In this document: positions 16,443 through 25,697 of the stretch, piece after piece
Layout of the letters: each line of letters begins with the position of its first letter
Numbering within the stretch: the first letter of the stretch is position 1
From: an uncultured Lachnospiraceae bacterium
GTDB lineage: Bacteria > Bacillota > Clostridia > Lachnospirales > Lachnospiraceae
Assembly: GCA_946631295.1 (NCBI GenBank)
Contig: CAMOZY010000008.1
Location: forward strand, 1 to 64,000
Direction: 5' to 3'
Length of the DNA stretch: 64,000 bases
The notes under the pieces: generated by a model
The model's input: the letters and a program-made list of their open reading frames with translations, nothing else
Told to the model about the DNA's origin: nothing
Databases searched by the model: none
Translations under genes and position numbers: made by a program

Positions 16443-17891
16443 TCACTTCAGCACGCAGAGCTCCGAGATATCATCACTTTCAGGTCCCTGCATGGAACAG
16501 CCCTTTTCCTTGGCCGCCTTGATATAATCAAGTATCTCACGGGTTATCATCTCACCGGGAGCAAGTATCGGGATTCCGGGCGGATAACACATTACTGACT
16601 CCGCACAGATCCTGCCTACTGTATCATCTATCGGAAGCTTAATCTTCTCTGCATAAAATGCTTCCTGCGGTGTGGCCTTTACGATCGGTGTCACATATTC
16701 CGCACTGAAGAAGCTCCCCTCAGGCTTGGAATACAGCCTTGCAATATCATCAAGAGCACCGGCAAGTCTTTCGATATCCTGAAGCCTGTCACCTATTGAG
16801 ATGTAGGCAAGGACATTGGACAGATCACCGAACTCCATCTGAATATCATACTCTTCACGAAGAAGATCATATACCTCGATTCCGGTAAGACCTATTCCTC
16901 TTGTATTGATAACGAGCTTGGTCTCATCGAAATCAAAAACACTCTTTCCGTTTATCAGTTCCGAACCGAATGCGTAATATCCTTCTATCTCATTGATCTC
17001 GGCTCTTGCATATGAAGCCATCTCACATACCTTCCCGAAGCTTTCTTTTCCGTGAAGGGCAAGATTTCTTCTGCTTATGTCAAGACTTCCGAGAAGAAGA
17101 TATGACGCACTTGTCGTTTGTGTGAGATTGATTATATTGCTCACATATCCTTCATTAACTCCCTCACCTATGAGCAAAAGAGAACTCTGTGTGAGCGAAC
17201 CTCCTGATTTATGCATGGATACGGCTGACATATCCGCGCCTGCTGCCATTCCGTTCAGAGGAAGATTCTCTCCAAAGTAAAGATGTGTTCCGTGAGCTTC
17301 ATCAACAAGCGCCAGCATTCCCGCATCATGAGCAAGCTTTACTATCGTCTGAAGATCGGAGCAGATTCCGTAATAAGAGGGATTGTTGATAAGTATAGCC
17401 TTTGCATCGGGATTCTCCGTGATAGCCTTCTTAACATCCTCTATCTCCATTCCGAGAGGGATACCGAGCTTGGTATCAACCTTCGGATCTATATATACAG
17501 GTATAGCTCCGCAAAGCACCAGAGCATTTATCGCACTCTTGTGAACATTTCTGGGCATGATGATCTTATCGCCTCTTTTGCAGGCGGTAAACACCATACT
17601 CTGAACCGCTCCCGTTGTTCCTCCGACCATGAAGAAAGCATGAGCTGCTCCGAAAGCATCGGCCGCAAGTTCCTCTGCCTCCTTGATAACGGAAACAGGA
17701 TGACACAGATTGTCCAGGGGCTTCATTGAGTTGACATCAATCTCAACACATTGCTGTCCGAGAAAATCAACCAGCCCGCGGTTTCCGCGTCCTCTCTTAT
17801 GTCCGGGAACATCGAAGGGTACGACCCTCAGTCTTCTGAATTTTTCAAGTGCACTGTAGAGTGGCACTTCCTGCTGCTTTGCATTATCCAT
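16443..17891 (-). CDS. speA: Arginine decarboxylase (Orn/Lys/Arg decarboxylase major family)
   Basis: The protein has 482 residues, the short fold-type I PLP decarboxylase found in Firmicutes. Key motifs are FFMVGGTTGAVQSMV, DEAHGTHLYF and the PLP Lys in VSMHKSGGSLTQSS. A C-terminal ornithine/arginine decarboxylase domain ends in CYPPGIPILAPGE. The neighbourhood (aguA, aguB) points to arginine as the substrate, giving agmatine. It heads the polyamine genes and starts 13 bp after traX, so both are probably on one transcript. Confidence 0.92.
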   Translation of the reverse strand: MDNAKQQEVPLYSALEKFRRLRVVPFDVPGHKRGRGNRGLVDFLGQQCVEIDVNSMKPLDNLCHPVSVIKEAEELAADAFGAAHAFFMVGGTTGAVQSMVFTACKRGDKIIMPRNVHKSAINALVLCGAIPVYIDPKVDTKLGIPLGMEIEDVKKAITENPDAKAILINNPSYYGICSDLQTIVKLAHDAGMLALVDEAHGTHLYFGENLPLNGMAAGADMSAVSMHKSGGSLTQSSLLLIGEGVNEGYVSNIINLTQTTSASYLLLGSLDISRRNLALHGKESFGKVCEMASYARAEINEIEGYYAFGSELINGKSVFDFDETKLVINTRGIGLTGIEVYDLLREEYDIQMEFGDLSNVLAYISIGDRLQDIERLAGALDDIARLYSKPEGSFFSAEYVTPIVKATPQEAFYAEKIKLPIDDTVGRICAESVMCYPPGIPILAPGEMITREILDYIKAAKEKGCSMQGPESDDISELCVLK

Positions 17892-17904
17892 TTCTTATAA
17901 ACCC

Positions 17905-18939
17905 TTACATTCCAAATACATAATACCTGCACAGGAAAAGAAGGAACAGATGCACAGGATAGAACGCATAGAAGAAATATTTCATTCTCAGTCCGCGCTT
18001 TCCGTTATACATCCTTATGGGAATCTCATCGATAAATGCAATGCCCTCTCCGAAGCTCATGATCGTAAGAGCAAGACATCCCATTGCAAATCCCTTATCC
18101 TTGTTACTCCTGAATACATAAATGGCAACAACCGCAAGAACTCCCCATCCGCCGTAATCCGTGAAAAGCACCTCGGCAGTTCCGAAGAAAACAAGCGTTG
18201 TAAGGAGCGAAGCTGAAACACGCTTTTTCTTCTCATCATCCCATTTGTTCGAAACACACAGGTATATGATCACTCCGGTCGCAAAACCTATCACGCCCGT
18301 GATAACGGTCTGAATAGTATCATCAGCCCCGAAGATCGAACCGAAAATGATTCCGAAGATACTGACCATACTTGTGCATGCTCCCCATCCGGCAAGCACA
18401 CCGCTGATGAGCCATCCGATCTTAGCGGGAACTTTAAATATCCTGTGCGAGATATCAAGTTCCGATAACTTCTTTATCGAAGCAAGCGCCAGCACACCGA
18501 AAAACAGCGTGAAGAACACGTTCTGGTGTCTGAGCGTTACCTCTCCGAAAAATGCAAGATCAAAGGGAACATCAGACACAAATGCAAAAATGATAAGTCT
18601 GATCATATATTTCCTGAGATCATGTGTATGTATGAACCCTTCAACAAGCAGAAAGCAGAATATCGGAAATGCAATTCTTCCTATACTCCTGAGAGTCATA
18701 TCTATACTGTTGACCGTTGACGCATCAAGCATCCAGTCATGCCAGAGCCACGGTACCTTTGCCATCATCTGCTGTCTGCAGTATTCGGCTCCGTTTTGAT
18801 CCATGAATTTATAGGTATAAAACTCGAAAAGCGATGCACCGACATGATCTATGAACATCGTGATGATTGCGATCAGTTTGAGCGTACTGCCGGGAATCCC
18901 CTTCCTTCCTGATGCAGCCTCATTTTTCACATTTTCCAT
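17905..18939 (-). CDS. TraX-family membrane protein
   Basis: The protein has 344 residues and about eight hydrophobic segments. The start LKLIAIITMFIDHVGA and the segment RSIGRIAFPIFCFLLVEGF are the signature of the TraX family, named after the F-pilin acetylase. In Firmicutes, chromosomal copies have no known substrate; an acyltransferase role in the membrane is inferred. GAGGAG precedes the ATG. It sits between engB and the polyamine operon with short spacers and may share its transcript. No conjugation genes are near, so this is not a plasmid remnant. Confidence 0.88.
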   Translation of the reverse strand: MENVKNEAASGRKGIPGSTLKLIAIITMFIDHVGASLFEFYTYKFMDQNGAEYCRQQMMAKVPWLWHDWMLDASTVNSIDMTLRSIGRIAFPIFCFLLVEGFIHTHDLRKYMIRLIIFAFVSDVPFDLAFFGEVTLRHQNVFFTLFFGVLALASIKKLSELDISHRIFKVPAKIGWLISGVLAGWGACTSMVSIFGIIFGSIFGADDTIQTVITGVIGFATGVIIYLCVSNKWDDEKKKRVSASLLTTLVFFGTAEVLFTDYGGWGVLAVVAIYVFRSNKDKGFAMGCLALTIMSFGEGIAFIDEIPIRMYNGKRGLRMKYFFYAFYPVHLFLLFLCRYYVFGM

Positions 18940-18997
18940 TATTCAATTACTCCTCACAAGAAAAAATTATTCAACGCCATATGACATCACTGTCATT

Positions 18998-19615
18998 TTA
19001 TCCGGCAATGAATCCCTCAACTATCTCAAGCAGTTCTTCTCTTCCCTGCTTCGTCTCTGCCGAAAAAGGAAGTATAGTCACATCCTTCTCAGCCTTAAGT
19101 ACGGTTCTTATATTCTTAACCTGCTTTGCTATCTGAGATCTGTTTATCTTGTCTGCCTTGGTTGCAACCACAACCGGTGTAAGTCCCGCAGACACTATCC
19201 AGTCATACATCTGACGGTCATCCCCTGTTGGATCATGACGTATATCCACGAGAAGAACCACACACTTAAGCGTCTTAGACATTCGCAGATACTTTTCTAT
19301 CATCGGTCCCCACTTGGCCCGCTCTTCCATCGAGGTCCTCGCATATCCGTATCCCGGAAGATCCACAAGATAAAAGAATAGTTCTTCTTCCAAGCTGTCA
19401 CTTCCGCATCTTACCTTATAGTAATTAACGGTTCTCGTCTTGCCGGGCTCAGCACTTGTTCTTGCGAGCTTTTTTCTGTTAAGGAGCGCATTGATAAGGG
19501 ATGATTTTCCCACATTGCTCCTTCCCGCAAAAGCAAGCTCTGCATGCTCCATGACCGGGAATTTACTTGTGATACCGCAGACCGTCTCCAGTTCCGCATT
19601 CTTGACTGTCAGCAT
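18998..19615 (-). CDS. engB: Ribosome biogenesis GTPase EngB/YsxC
   Basis: The protein has 205 residues. The GTPase motifs are intact: G1 GRSNVGKSSL, the G2-region Thr of GKTRTVNYY, G3 DLPGYGYA and G4 TKADK. It acts in late assembly of the 50S subunit. The ribosome binding site AAGAGG follows directly after the T-tract of the clpX terminator, leaving no room for a promoter, so transcription must read through from clpX or start inside it. Confidence 0.96.
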   Translation of the reverse strand: MLTVKNAELETVCGITSKFPVMEHAELAFAGRSNVGKSSLINALLNRKKLARTSAEPGKTRTVNYYKVRCGSDSLEEELFFYLVDLPGYGYARTSMEERAKWGPMIEKYLRMSKTLKCVVLLVDIRHDPTGDDRQMYDWIVSAGLTPVVVATKADKINRSQIAKQVKNIRTVLKAEKDVTILPFSAETKQGREELLEIVEGFIAG

Positions 19616-19625
19616 TTTTACCTCT

Positions 19626-19661
19626 TAAAAAAAGCTCCGGAAGCTATCCTTCCGGAGCTTA
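19626..19661 (-). terminator. Terminator between clpX and engB
   Basis: A 12-bp perfect stem AAGCTCCGGAAG / CTTCCGGAGCTT with a 5-base loop is followed on the minus strand by T7, then at once by the engB ribosome binding site. It probably lowers rather than abolishes engB transcription. Confidence 0.9.
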
Positions 19662-19679
19662 ACGCATTACTGTCTATGT

Positions 19680-20951
19680 TCAGACGGCATCTTTTTTCTT
19701 GATGAGCTTGACTACTTCGGGATTGCCGCCGTTTTCAACAGCTTCCTTCGTAACAAGACACTTCTTGATGGAATCGTCCGAAGGGATATCATACATGACG
19801 TTCATCATGGACTTCTCCATTATCGAGCGAAGTCCTCTTGCTCCGGTCTTGCGCTCATATGCCTGGTCGGCAACTGATTCAAGAGCCGCATCTTCGAAAT
19901 CAAGTTCAACACCGTCCATCTCGAACAGTTTCTTATACTGTTTTACAAGAGCATTCTTGGGCTCCTTCAGGATTCTGATAAGAGCAGCCCTGTCGAGTCC
20001 TTCAAGACTTACCGCGATAGGAACACGTCCTACAAACTCAGGGATAAGTCCGAACTTGATGAGATCCTGAGGTTCAACCTTCTTGAGCACCTCTCCGATC
20101 TCACGCTCTGTCTTGGTCGTAACTTCAGTATTAAAACCGATAGCCTTACGATCAAGTCTGGTCTCGATGATATTCTCAAGACCGTCAAACGCTCCTCCGC
20201 AGATAAAGAGGATATTGGTTGTATCGATCTGGATCAGTTCCTGATGAGGATGCTTTCTTCCGCCCTGGGGAGGTACGGATGCAACAGTACCCTCAACGAT
20301 CTTGAGGAGTGCCTGCTGAACACCTTCACCTGAAACATCTCTGGTGATGGAAACGTTCTCGGACTTCTTGGTGATCTTATCGATCTCATCGATGTAGATG
20401 ATACCGCGTGATGCGCGGTTAACATCATAGTCCGCAGCCTGGATAAGCTTGAGGAGAATGTTCTCAACATCTTCTCCGACATATCCTGCTTCGGTAAGAG
20501 TTGTTGCATCAGCAATCGCAAAAGGTACATTGATTATCTTGGCAAGGGTCTGTGCAAGATATGTCTTTCCGCTTCCGGTAGGTCCAAGAAGCAGGATATT
20601 GCTCTTCTGAAGCTCTACATCACCCTCCTTTGCAGGATTGGTAACTCTCTTATAGTGATTGTAAACAGCAACCGAAAGTGCCTTCTTGGCATCCTCCTGT
20701 CCTATTACATACTCATCGAGAAACTCTTTTATCTGACGGGGCTTGAGAAGTCTGATATCATCCGCAGCTGCAGATGCAGAGCTTTCAGCCTCATCCTCAT
20801 AATCATCTTCGATTATATCGGCACAGATGCCTATGCACTCATCGCATATATATACTCCGGGAGGGCCTGCGACAAGCTTCTTTGTATCACGCTTTTTCTT
20901 GCCGCAAAACGAGCATCTGATGTCTTCATCGCCTGATTTGTTTGAAGCCAT
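19680..20951 (-). CDS. clpX: ATP-dependent Clp protease unfoldase ClpX
   Basis: The protein has 423 residues. An N-terminal C4 zinc-binding domain ([10 protein letters not shown]... ICDECI, 14-40) is followed by one AAA+ module with Walker A GPTGSGKT (about 127), Walker [11 protein letters not shown], the pore loop GYVGEDVE and the C-terminal [11 protein letters not shown]. It unfolds substrates and feeds them to ClpP. Its ATG overlaps the clpP stop by one base, so the two are translationally coupled. Confidence 0.98.
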   Translation of the reverse strand: MASNKSGDEDIRCSFCGKKKRDTKKLVAGPPGVYICDECIGICADIIEDDYEDEAESSASAAADDIRLLKPRQIKEFLDEYVIGQEDAKKALSVAVYNHYKRVTNPAKEGDVELQKSNILLLGPTGSGKTYLAQTLAKIINVPFAIADATTLTEAGYVGEDVENILLKLIQAADYDVNRASRGIIYIDEIDKITKKSENVSITRDVSGEGVQQALLKIVEGTVASVPPQGGRKHPHQELIQIDTTNILFICGGAFDGLENIIETRLDRKAIGFNTEVTTKTEREIGEVLKKVEPQDLIKFGLIPEFVGRVPIAVSLEGLDRAALIRILKEPKNALVKQYKKLFEMDGVELDFEDAALESVADQAYERKTGARGLRSIMEKSMMNVMYDIPSDDSIKKCLVTKEAVENGGNPEVVKLIKKKDAV

Positions 20952-21562
20952 TATTTCTTATCCTTCTTATCACCGGTGTCATGGTTTTCGATAACGGAAT
21001 CAACAAGACCGTATTCAACGGCTTCCTTTGCGCTCATCCAGTTATCTCTGTCGGTATCGATGCACATCTGCTCATAGGTCTTGCCGGTATTCTCAGCAAG
21101 GATCCTGTTGAGCTTTTCCTTGGTGCGGATGATGTTCTTTGCAGCGATCTCAATCTCTGAAGCCTGTCCCTTTGCACCGCCTGAAGGCTGATGAATCATA
21201 ACCTCAGCATTGGGAAGGATATAACGCTTGCCCTTTGCTCCGCCTGCAAGGAGGAATGCTCCCATGCTTGCTGCCATACCGATACAAACGGTAGAAACAT
21301 CGCTCTTGATGTAGTGCATGGTATCATAGATAGCCATGCCTGCGGTAACGGATCCGCCGGGGCTGTTGATATACAGATGGATATCCTTCTCGGGATCCTC
21401 TGCCTCAAGGAACAGGAGCTGTGCTACAACGATGCTCGCAGTATCATCATTAACCTCGTCTCCGAGGAAAATGATCCTGTCCTTAAGAAGTCTTGAATAA
21501 ATATCATAAGAGCGCTCGCCCTTAGAAGTCTGCTCTATTACGTAAGGTACTAAACTGGACAT
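20951..21562 (-). CDS. clpP: ATP-dependent Clp protease proteolytic subunit ClpP
   Basis: The protein has 203 residues. The catalytic Ser ([11 protein letters not shown]), His (MIHQPSGG) and Asp (TDRDNWM) are all present, as is the family start [23 protein letters not shown]. The barrel-shaped tetradecamer degrades substrates from ClpX. The gene starts directly after the tig stop, as in many bacteria, so tig, clpP and clpX form one operon. Confidence 0.98.
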   Translation of the reverse strand: MSSLVPYVIEQTSKGERSYDIYSRLLKDRIIFLGDEVNDDTASIVVAQLLFLEAEDPEKDIHLYINSPGGSVTAGMAIYDTMHYIKSDVSTVCIGMAASMGAFLLAGGAKGKRYILPNAEVMIHQPSGGAKGQASEIEIAAKNIIRTKEKLNRILAENTGKTYEQMCIDTDRDNWMSAKEAVEYGLVDSVIENHDTGDKKDKK

Positions 21563-22843
21563 TTAAACCTCCTTGGCATTGTCGGTAATGAACTCCATTG
21601 CCTTCTTGATGAGAAGATCCTTCTCCATTTCCTTGGAGCCCTTAGCTTCAAGCATTTCTCTTACCTTATCAACTTCAAGCTGATATGCCTCAGCCATTGA
21701 CTCATATTCCTTCTGGCGATCCTCATCGGTAACATTGATTCCTTCAGCCTTTGCAACTGCCTCGAGAACGATGCGGGACTTGATGCGGTCCTCAGCCTGA
21801 GGTCTTACCTGCTCCATCATCTTGTCGATGGTAAGTCCGGTATACTGCATATAGCTGTCCCATGAAAGTCCCTGCATAGCAAGTCTCTGCTGATAGTCTC
21901 TGATGATGAGCTTCTGCTCTGTCTCAAAGATCTCCTCGGGAACTTCGAACTTTGCATTCTCAACTACCTTTGCGATAGCTTCGTCCTGCTTCTTGCCTCT
22001 TGCCTCGTTGAGCTTGTCAACTTCAAGGTCGCTTCTTACGGAATCCTTGTAATCCTTAACGGTCTCGAATCCCTTATCTGCTGCGTAGTCGTCATTGAGC
22101 TCGGGAACCTTCTTCTCCTCGATCTCGTTAACCTTGCACTTGAAAACGGAAGCCTTGCCTGCAAGTGACTCCTCGTGATAATCCTCAGGGAAGCTAACAT
22201 TAACATCTACATCAGCACCGATCTCAGCGCCAACGAGCTGCTCTTCGAAGCCGGGAATGAACTGACCGGAACCGATAACGAGATTGTAATTGGTTCCCTT
22301 TCCGCCTTCGAATGCAACACCGTCAACAAAGCCTTCGAAATCAAGCTTGATGCGGTCACCGTTTGCAACGGCTCTTTCTACCTTCTCATATCTTGCATCC
22401 TTGTCGAGCTCGGATGAGATCTTCTTCTCAACATCATCATCGGTAACGGTGGTATCAACTGCAGCAATCTCGATTCCCTTGTAATCTCCGAGGGTTACTT
22501 CGGGCATAACTGCTACGGTTGCGGTGAAGATAACGGGCTTGCCGGCCTCAGCCTGGATAACCTCGAACTTGGGGCTGGACATGATGTCCTCTTCTACCTC
22601 GTCATATGCCTTCTCATACTCGTCAGGAACGAGCTGATCAAGGGCATCGTTGAAAAATACCTCTTTACCATACATCTTCTCGATGACGCTCTGAGGAGCC
22701 TTTCCCTTTCTGAATCCGGGAACACTGATCTTGTTCTTCTCCTTGTTATATGCAGCAGTAATGGCCTTTTCAAATTCCTCAGCTGCGACCTCGATGGTCA
22801 TTTTGATCTTGCTGCCTTCAAGTTTCTCGACACTAACGCTCAT
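21563..22843 (-). CDS. tig: Trigger factor
   Basis: The protein has 426 residues. The ribosome-binding motif appears as GFRKGKAPQ in the N-terminal domain, followed by a FKBP-type peptidyl-prolyl isomerase domain (about 150-245, with FEGFVDGVAFEGG) and a helical C-terminal domain. It folds nascent chains at the ribosome exit tunnel. It is the first gene of the tig-clpP-clpX operon with a clear promoter and a short structured leader. Confidence 0.97.
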   Translation of the reverse strand: MSVSVEKLEGSKIKMTIEVAAEEFEKAITAAYNKEKNKISVPGFRKGKAPQSVIEKMYGKEVFFNDALDQLVPDEYEKAYDEVEEDIMSSPKFEVIQAEAGKPVIFTATVAVMPEVTLGDYKGIEIAAVDTTVTDDDVEKKISSELDKDARYEKVERAVANGDRIKLDFEGFVDGVAFEGGKGTNYNLVIGSGQFIPGFEEQLVGAEIGADVDVNVSFPEDYHEESLAGKASVFKCKVNEIEEKKVPELNDDYAADKGFETVKDYKDSVRSDLEVDKLNEARGKKQDEAIAKVVENAKFEVPEEIFETEQKLIIRDYQQRLAMQGLSWDSYMQYTGLTIDKMMEQVRPQAEDRIKSRIVLEAVAKAEGINVTDEDRQKEYESMAEAYQLEVDKVREMLEAKGSKEMEKDLLIKKAMEFITDNAKEV

Positions 22844-22879
22844 TTGTAAATCTCACTTTCTAAAAAAATATATTTAACT

Positions 22880-22926
22880 CTTTGCGAAGAGCAATTTCAC
22901 TGTTTTCGGGCTCTGCGCACGCAAAG
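22880..22926 (-). other. Hairpin at the 5' end of the tig mRNA
   Basis: CTTTGCG / CGCAAAG (7 bp) encloses AGAGC / GCTCT (5 bp). The outer stem starts at the expected transcription start, about 7 bp after the -10. It probably shields the 5' end or affects translation (inference). Confidence 0.5.
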
Positions 22927-22929
22927 TAC

Positions 22930-22958
22930 AGTATACCCGAATACCTTGCAAAATTCAA
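22930..22958 (-). promoter_or_regulatory. Sigma-A promoter of tig-clpP-clpX
   Basis: On the minus strand TTGAAT and TATACT are separated by 17 bp, giving a leader of about 80 nt before tig. Confidence 0.75.
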
Positions 22959-23043
22959 GGATTTCAGCCTTAACTATGAGTTTAATCATCCGAAACTTTC
23001 AATCCGGCCGGATACCGTTTTCCGGGCTGCCTTCCGGCCTCTT

Positions 23044-23865
23044 TCAGGCCTGTATATTCCTGCTGAAGCTCACGCTTTTGCCTGCATCCATCTCCTTAAG
23101 TACCCGCTCGGCATTCTTCTCAAGCTTTACATATTCGCGGGGAGTACAGGTTGCCACATCCACAAGCCGCTGAAGCACATTATACATATCCGGTATCCTG
23201 TCCTCCGGCTTTTCCATGCAGCACTGTCTGATTATCAGCTCCATATTCGAGGAATAGGAAGGATCGATCTTTTTTATCGAAACATCCCCTCCTGCGGCTC
23301 TTTTTCCCGTGAGCATGTGATAGAGGAGCTTTCCGAACGCATACACATCCGAATACATTCCCTGAGCCGCGCCGGCCTGTAACTGCTCCGGTGCCGATGC
23401 CCCAACAGTCCCGGCTCCCGTAGATGAAGCATCATCAAGAAAACACGCCGCTCCAAGATCACAGAGCCTTATCTCACCATCCGGCTGAAGAATAAGATTT
23501 TCCGCCTTCAGGTCCCTGAAAAGAATACCTCCTTCCGCCTGCTGCAGATAGGCGATACCGTCAGCTATGGAGATGGCAAATCTCATACACTCGGGCTGTG
23601 CAAATCCTCCGCGCCTTTCGATACATTCGTCCAGAGGATTGCCCCAGATAAATTCCTCGAGAATATAACTGAGTCCCTCATCATAGGAATCTACGAATTT
23701 CGGAAAAAGAGGGTGATCGGCGGCTTTAAGGAATGTGACCTCACGGTCCCTGAGCTTTTTACCCTTCATTTCCTTAAGGGCAAAATATTCATCACCCTTT
23801 TTTACTCTGAAGACGCTTCCGAAAGCCCCGCTCCTTATAAGTACTTCTTCATCGTAACCAAACAT
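23044..23865 (-). CDS. Cytosolic serine/threonine protein kinase
   Basis: The protein has 273 residues, almost only kinase domain. It shows a Gly loop (SGAFGSVF), the ATP Lys in YFALKEMKGKK, a catalytic loop FRDLKAENLIL (His of HRD is Phe, Asp and Asn kept) and CDLG in place of DFG. The APE-region motif is ASAPEQ and the SDVYAFGKLLYHMLTGKRAAGG helix is normal. There is no membrane segment or PASTA repeat, unlike PrkC. The start lies one base after the stop of the preceding, possibly phosphatase-like gene, so the two are expressed together. The substrate is unknown. Confidence 0.9.
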   Translation of the reverse strand: MFGYDEEVLIRSGAFGSVFRVKKGDEYFALKEMKGKKLRDREVTFLKAADHPLFPKFVDSYDEGLSYILEEFIWGNPLDECIERRGGFAQPECMRFAISIADGIAYLQQAEGGILFRDLKAENLILQPDGEIRLCDLGAACFLDDASSTGAGTVGASAPEQLQAGAAQGMYSDVYAFGKLLYHMLTGKRAAGGDVSIKKIDPSYSSNMELIIRQCCMEKPEDRIPDMYNVLQRLVDVATCTPREYVKLEKNAERVLKEMDAGKSVSFSRNIQA

Positions 23866-23866
23866 A

Positions 23867-24529
23867 TTACCTCACTATCAGCGCTGCGGCGCAGCCATCA
23901 AAGCCTTCCCCCGCAAGCTCTGCCATACGCCTGTCGAGCGCTTCGTCTCTTCCCACATCATCCGGATCAAACAAACAGACAAAGTCTTCAAGTGACTTAC
24001 CGTTTTCTTTATTTTCTTCAAGATATTCAAAAGTCCAGCACTCCGGACACGCTATCAGGACAGCTCCCTTTTCAAGGCCCAGAATATCCTCTCCGCCTTC
24101 TTCGGACGAAATGCATCTCACCGCTTTCTTTTTTCCGAAGACGTCCGTGATCCTTACGATGCACATTCCCGAGCCTTCAGTCACATAAACATACGCGTTG
24201 CTTCCTGCGGCAAGTATCCCGGCGCAGCCTCTTCCAAATCCCGCACCCGGACCAAAAAGCGGTGTTTCCCCTGCAGGTGACATCGAATACCCAAGCACTG
24301 CTGCCTGAAGATAATCTTCACCGTATCTGGAAACCCCGCCCGTAAAATCATTTTGAAACGCTGCGGCAATCATTCCTTTCAAAGCACCCGTAACAGGCTC
24401 AGCTTCATCAGGCAAAGGGATATAGTCAAGATCTCCGCATACGGCAAGCGCCATATGGATACCATTTACCTCAGCCTTTTCAAGGACAACATGTCCGCAG
24501 GTCTTCATGTAGCCTATTTTGTATTCCAA
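23867..24529 (-). CDS. Uncharacterised protein, possibly a degenerate PP2C-like phosphatase
   Basis: The protein has 220 residues. I do not recognise it with certainty. The order of segments resembles PP2C phosphatases: an early GIHMALAVCGD (where AVCDGMGG would be), a central GCAGILAAGSNAYVYVTEGSGMCIVR (as in the strand pair around GDSR), AVLIACPECW (as in LLLCSDGL) and a final FDGCAAALIVR (as in DNITVIVVR). The metal-binding Asp residues expected at these places are missing. Its place between dxr and a kinase gene supports a kinase-partner role. It could also be an unrelated beta-rich protein. Confidence 0.4.
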   Translation of the reverse strand: MEYKIGYMKTCGHVVLEKAEVNGIHMALAVCGDLDYIPLPDEAEPVTGALKGMIAAAFQNDFTGGVSRYGEDYLQAAVLGYSMSPAGETPLFGPGAGFGRGCAGILAAGSNAYVYVTEGSGMCIVRITDVFGKKKAVRCISSEEGGEDILGLEKGAVLIACPECWTFEYLEENKENGKSLEDFVCLFDPDDVGRDEALDRRMAELAGEGFDGCAAALIVR

Positions 24530-24553
24530 CAGTCTACCTCTTATGGAATCTGT

Positions 24554-25690
24554 TTAAAAAGCTCCTCTGGCATTTTTTTCTGCCTCAAGTATCTCATCAA
24601 CCGAAGGATTCTGAATAACCCTGTGATCATCCATAGCCTTCTCAATATCATCATAAATATCCAAAAATCCGATCTTGTGATCAAGGAATCTTGCCACTGC
24701 TTCCTCGTTTGCCGCATTGAATACCGTTGGCATCGTACCTCCGGTCTTTGCAGCCTTTATCGCAAGAGCAAGTCCCCTGAACGTATCAGTATCAGGCTTT
24801 TCGAAGGTAAGTGCTCCTACGGAAAAGAGATCAAGCTTCTGTGCGTTCATAGGCATACGGTCCGGATAAAACAATGCATAATTGATTGGAAGCTTCATAT
24901 CAGGAGTTCCCATCTGTCCGATAACTGCTCCGTCCACATACTCAACCGCTGAATGCAGAACGCTCTGCGGATGGATCGTAACACATACCCTGTCAGTCTC
25001 CACACCGAAGAGCCATGATGCTTCCATGACCTCAAGTCCCTTGTTAACAAGGGTTGCTGAATCTATGGTGATCTTTCTTCCCATGTTCCAGTTCGGGTGC
25101 TTAAGAGCATCCTCGCATGTTTTCTTAGCAAGATCCTCTTTCTTCATTCCTCTGAAAGGACCGCCCGAGCATGTAAGGATGATGCGTGCTATCCGCTCTG
25201 ACGGTGAACCCTGTAACGACTGGAATATTGCTGAGTGCTCACTGTCCACGGGAAGTATCTTAACGCCCATCTTTTTTGCAAGAGGCATAATGATATGTCC
25301 TGCGCAGACCAGTGTCTCCTTGTTGGCAAGTGCGATATCCTTACCGGATTCGATTGCGGCGATGGTAGGTCTTATACCGATCATTCCGACGATTGCGGTG
25401 ACCATTATATCGCTTCCGGGATCGGACGCCATCTCAAGCATTCCGTCCATTCCGGACAAAACCTTTACAGACGGAAGATCTGAAAGTCTGTCTTTAAGAT
25501 CCTTAGCTGCATCTTCATCTCCCATTACCGCCATGGCAGGCATGAATTCCCTTACCTGCTTTTCGAACAGGTCAACATTCTTACCTGCGGACATTGCGGT
25601 AACCTTTAACTTATCCGGATTTTGTCTTACGACCTCAAGAGTCTGGGTGCCTATGGAACCTGTAGAACCCAGCACGGAAATTTTCTTCAT
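24554..25690 (-). CDS. dxr: 1-deoxy-D-xylulose 5-phosphate reductoisomerase
   Basis: The protein has 378 residues from the ATG of MKKISVLGSTGSIGTQ; the ORF's extra 15 residues overlap rseP and lack support. The NADPH motif GSTGSIG, the metal and substrate motifs LPVDSEHSAIFQ, TCSGGPFRG and PNWNMGRKITIDSATLVNKGLE are complete. It makes 2-C-methyl-D-erythritol 4-phosphate, the committed step of the MEP isoprenoid pathway. That links it functionally to uppS upstream. The usual order dxr-rseP is reversed here. Confidence 0.97.
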   Translation of the reverse strand: MKKISVLGSTGSIGTQTLEVVRQNPDKLKVTAMSAGKNVDLFEKQVREFMPAMAVMGDEDAAKDLKDRLSDLPSVKVLSGMDGMLEMASDPGSDIMVTAIVGMIGIRPTIAAIESGKDIALANKETLVCAGHIIMPLAKKMGVKILPVDSEHSAIFQSLQGSPSERIARIILTCSGGPFRGMKKEDLAKKTCEDALKHPNWNMGRKITIDSATLVNKGLEVMEASWLFGVETDRVCVTIHPQSVLHSAVEYVDGAVIGQMGTPDMKLPINYALFYPDRMPMNAQKLDLFSVGALTFEKPDTDTFRGLALAIKAAKTGGTMPTVFNAANEEAVARFLDHKIGFLDIYDDIEKAMDDHRVIQNPSVDEILEAEKNARGAF

Positions 25691-25697
25691 AGGAGCC

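Noticed and set aside
18347-18799. 150-residue plus-strand ORF opposite traX
   Set aside because: Antisense shadow; traX codes for a complete family protein on the other strand.
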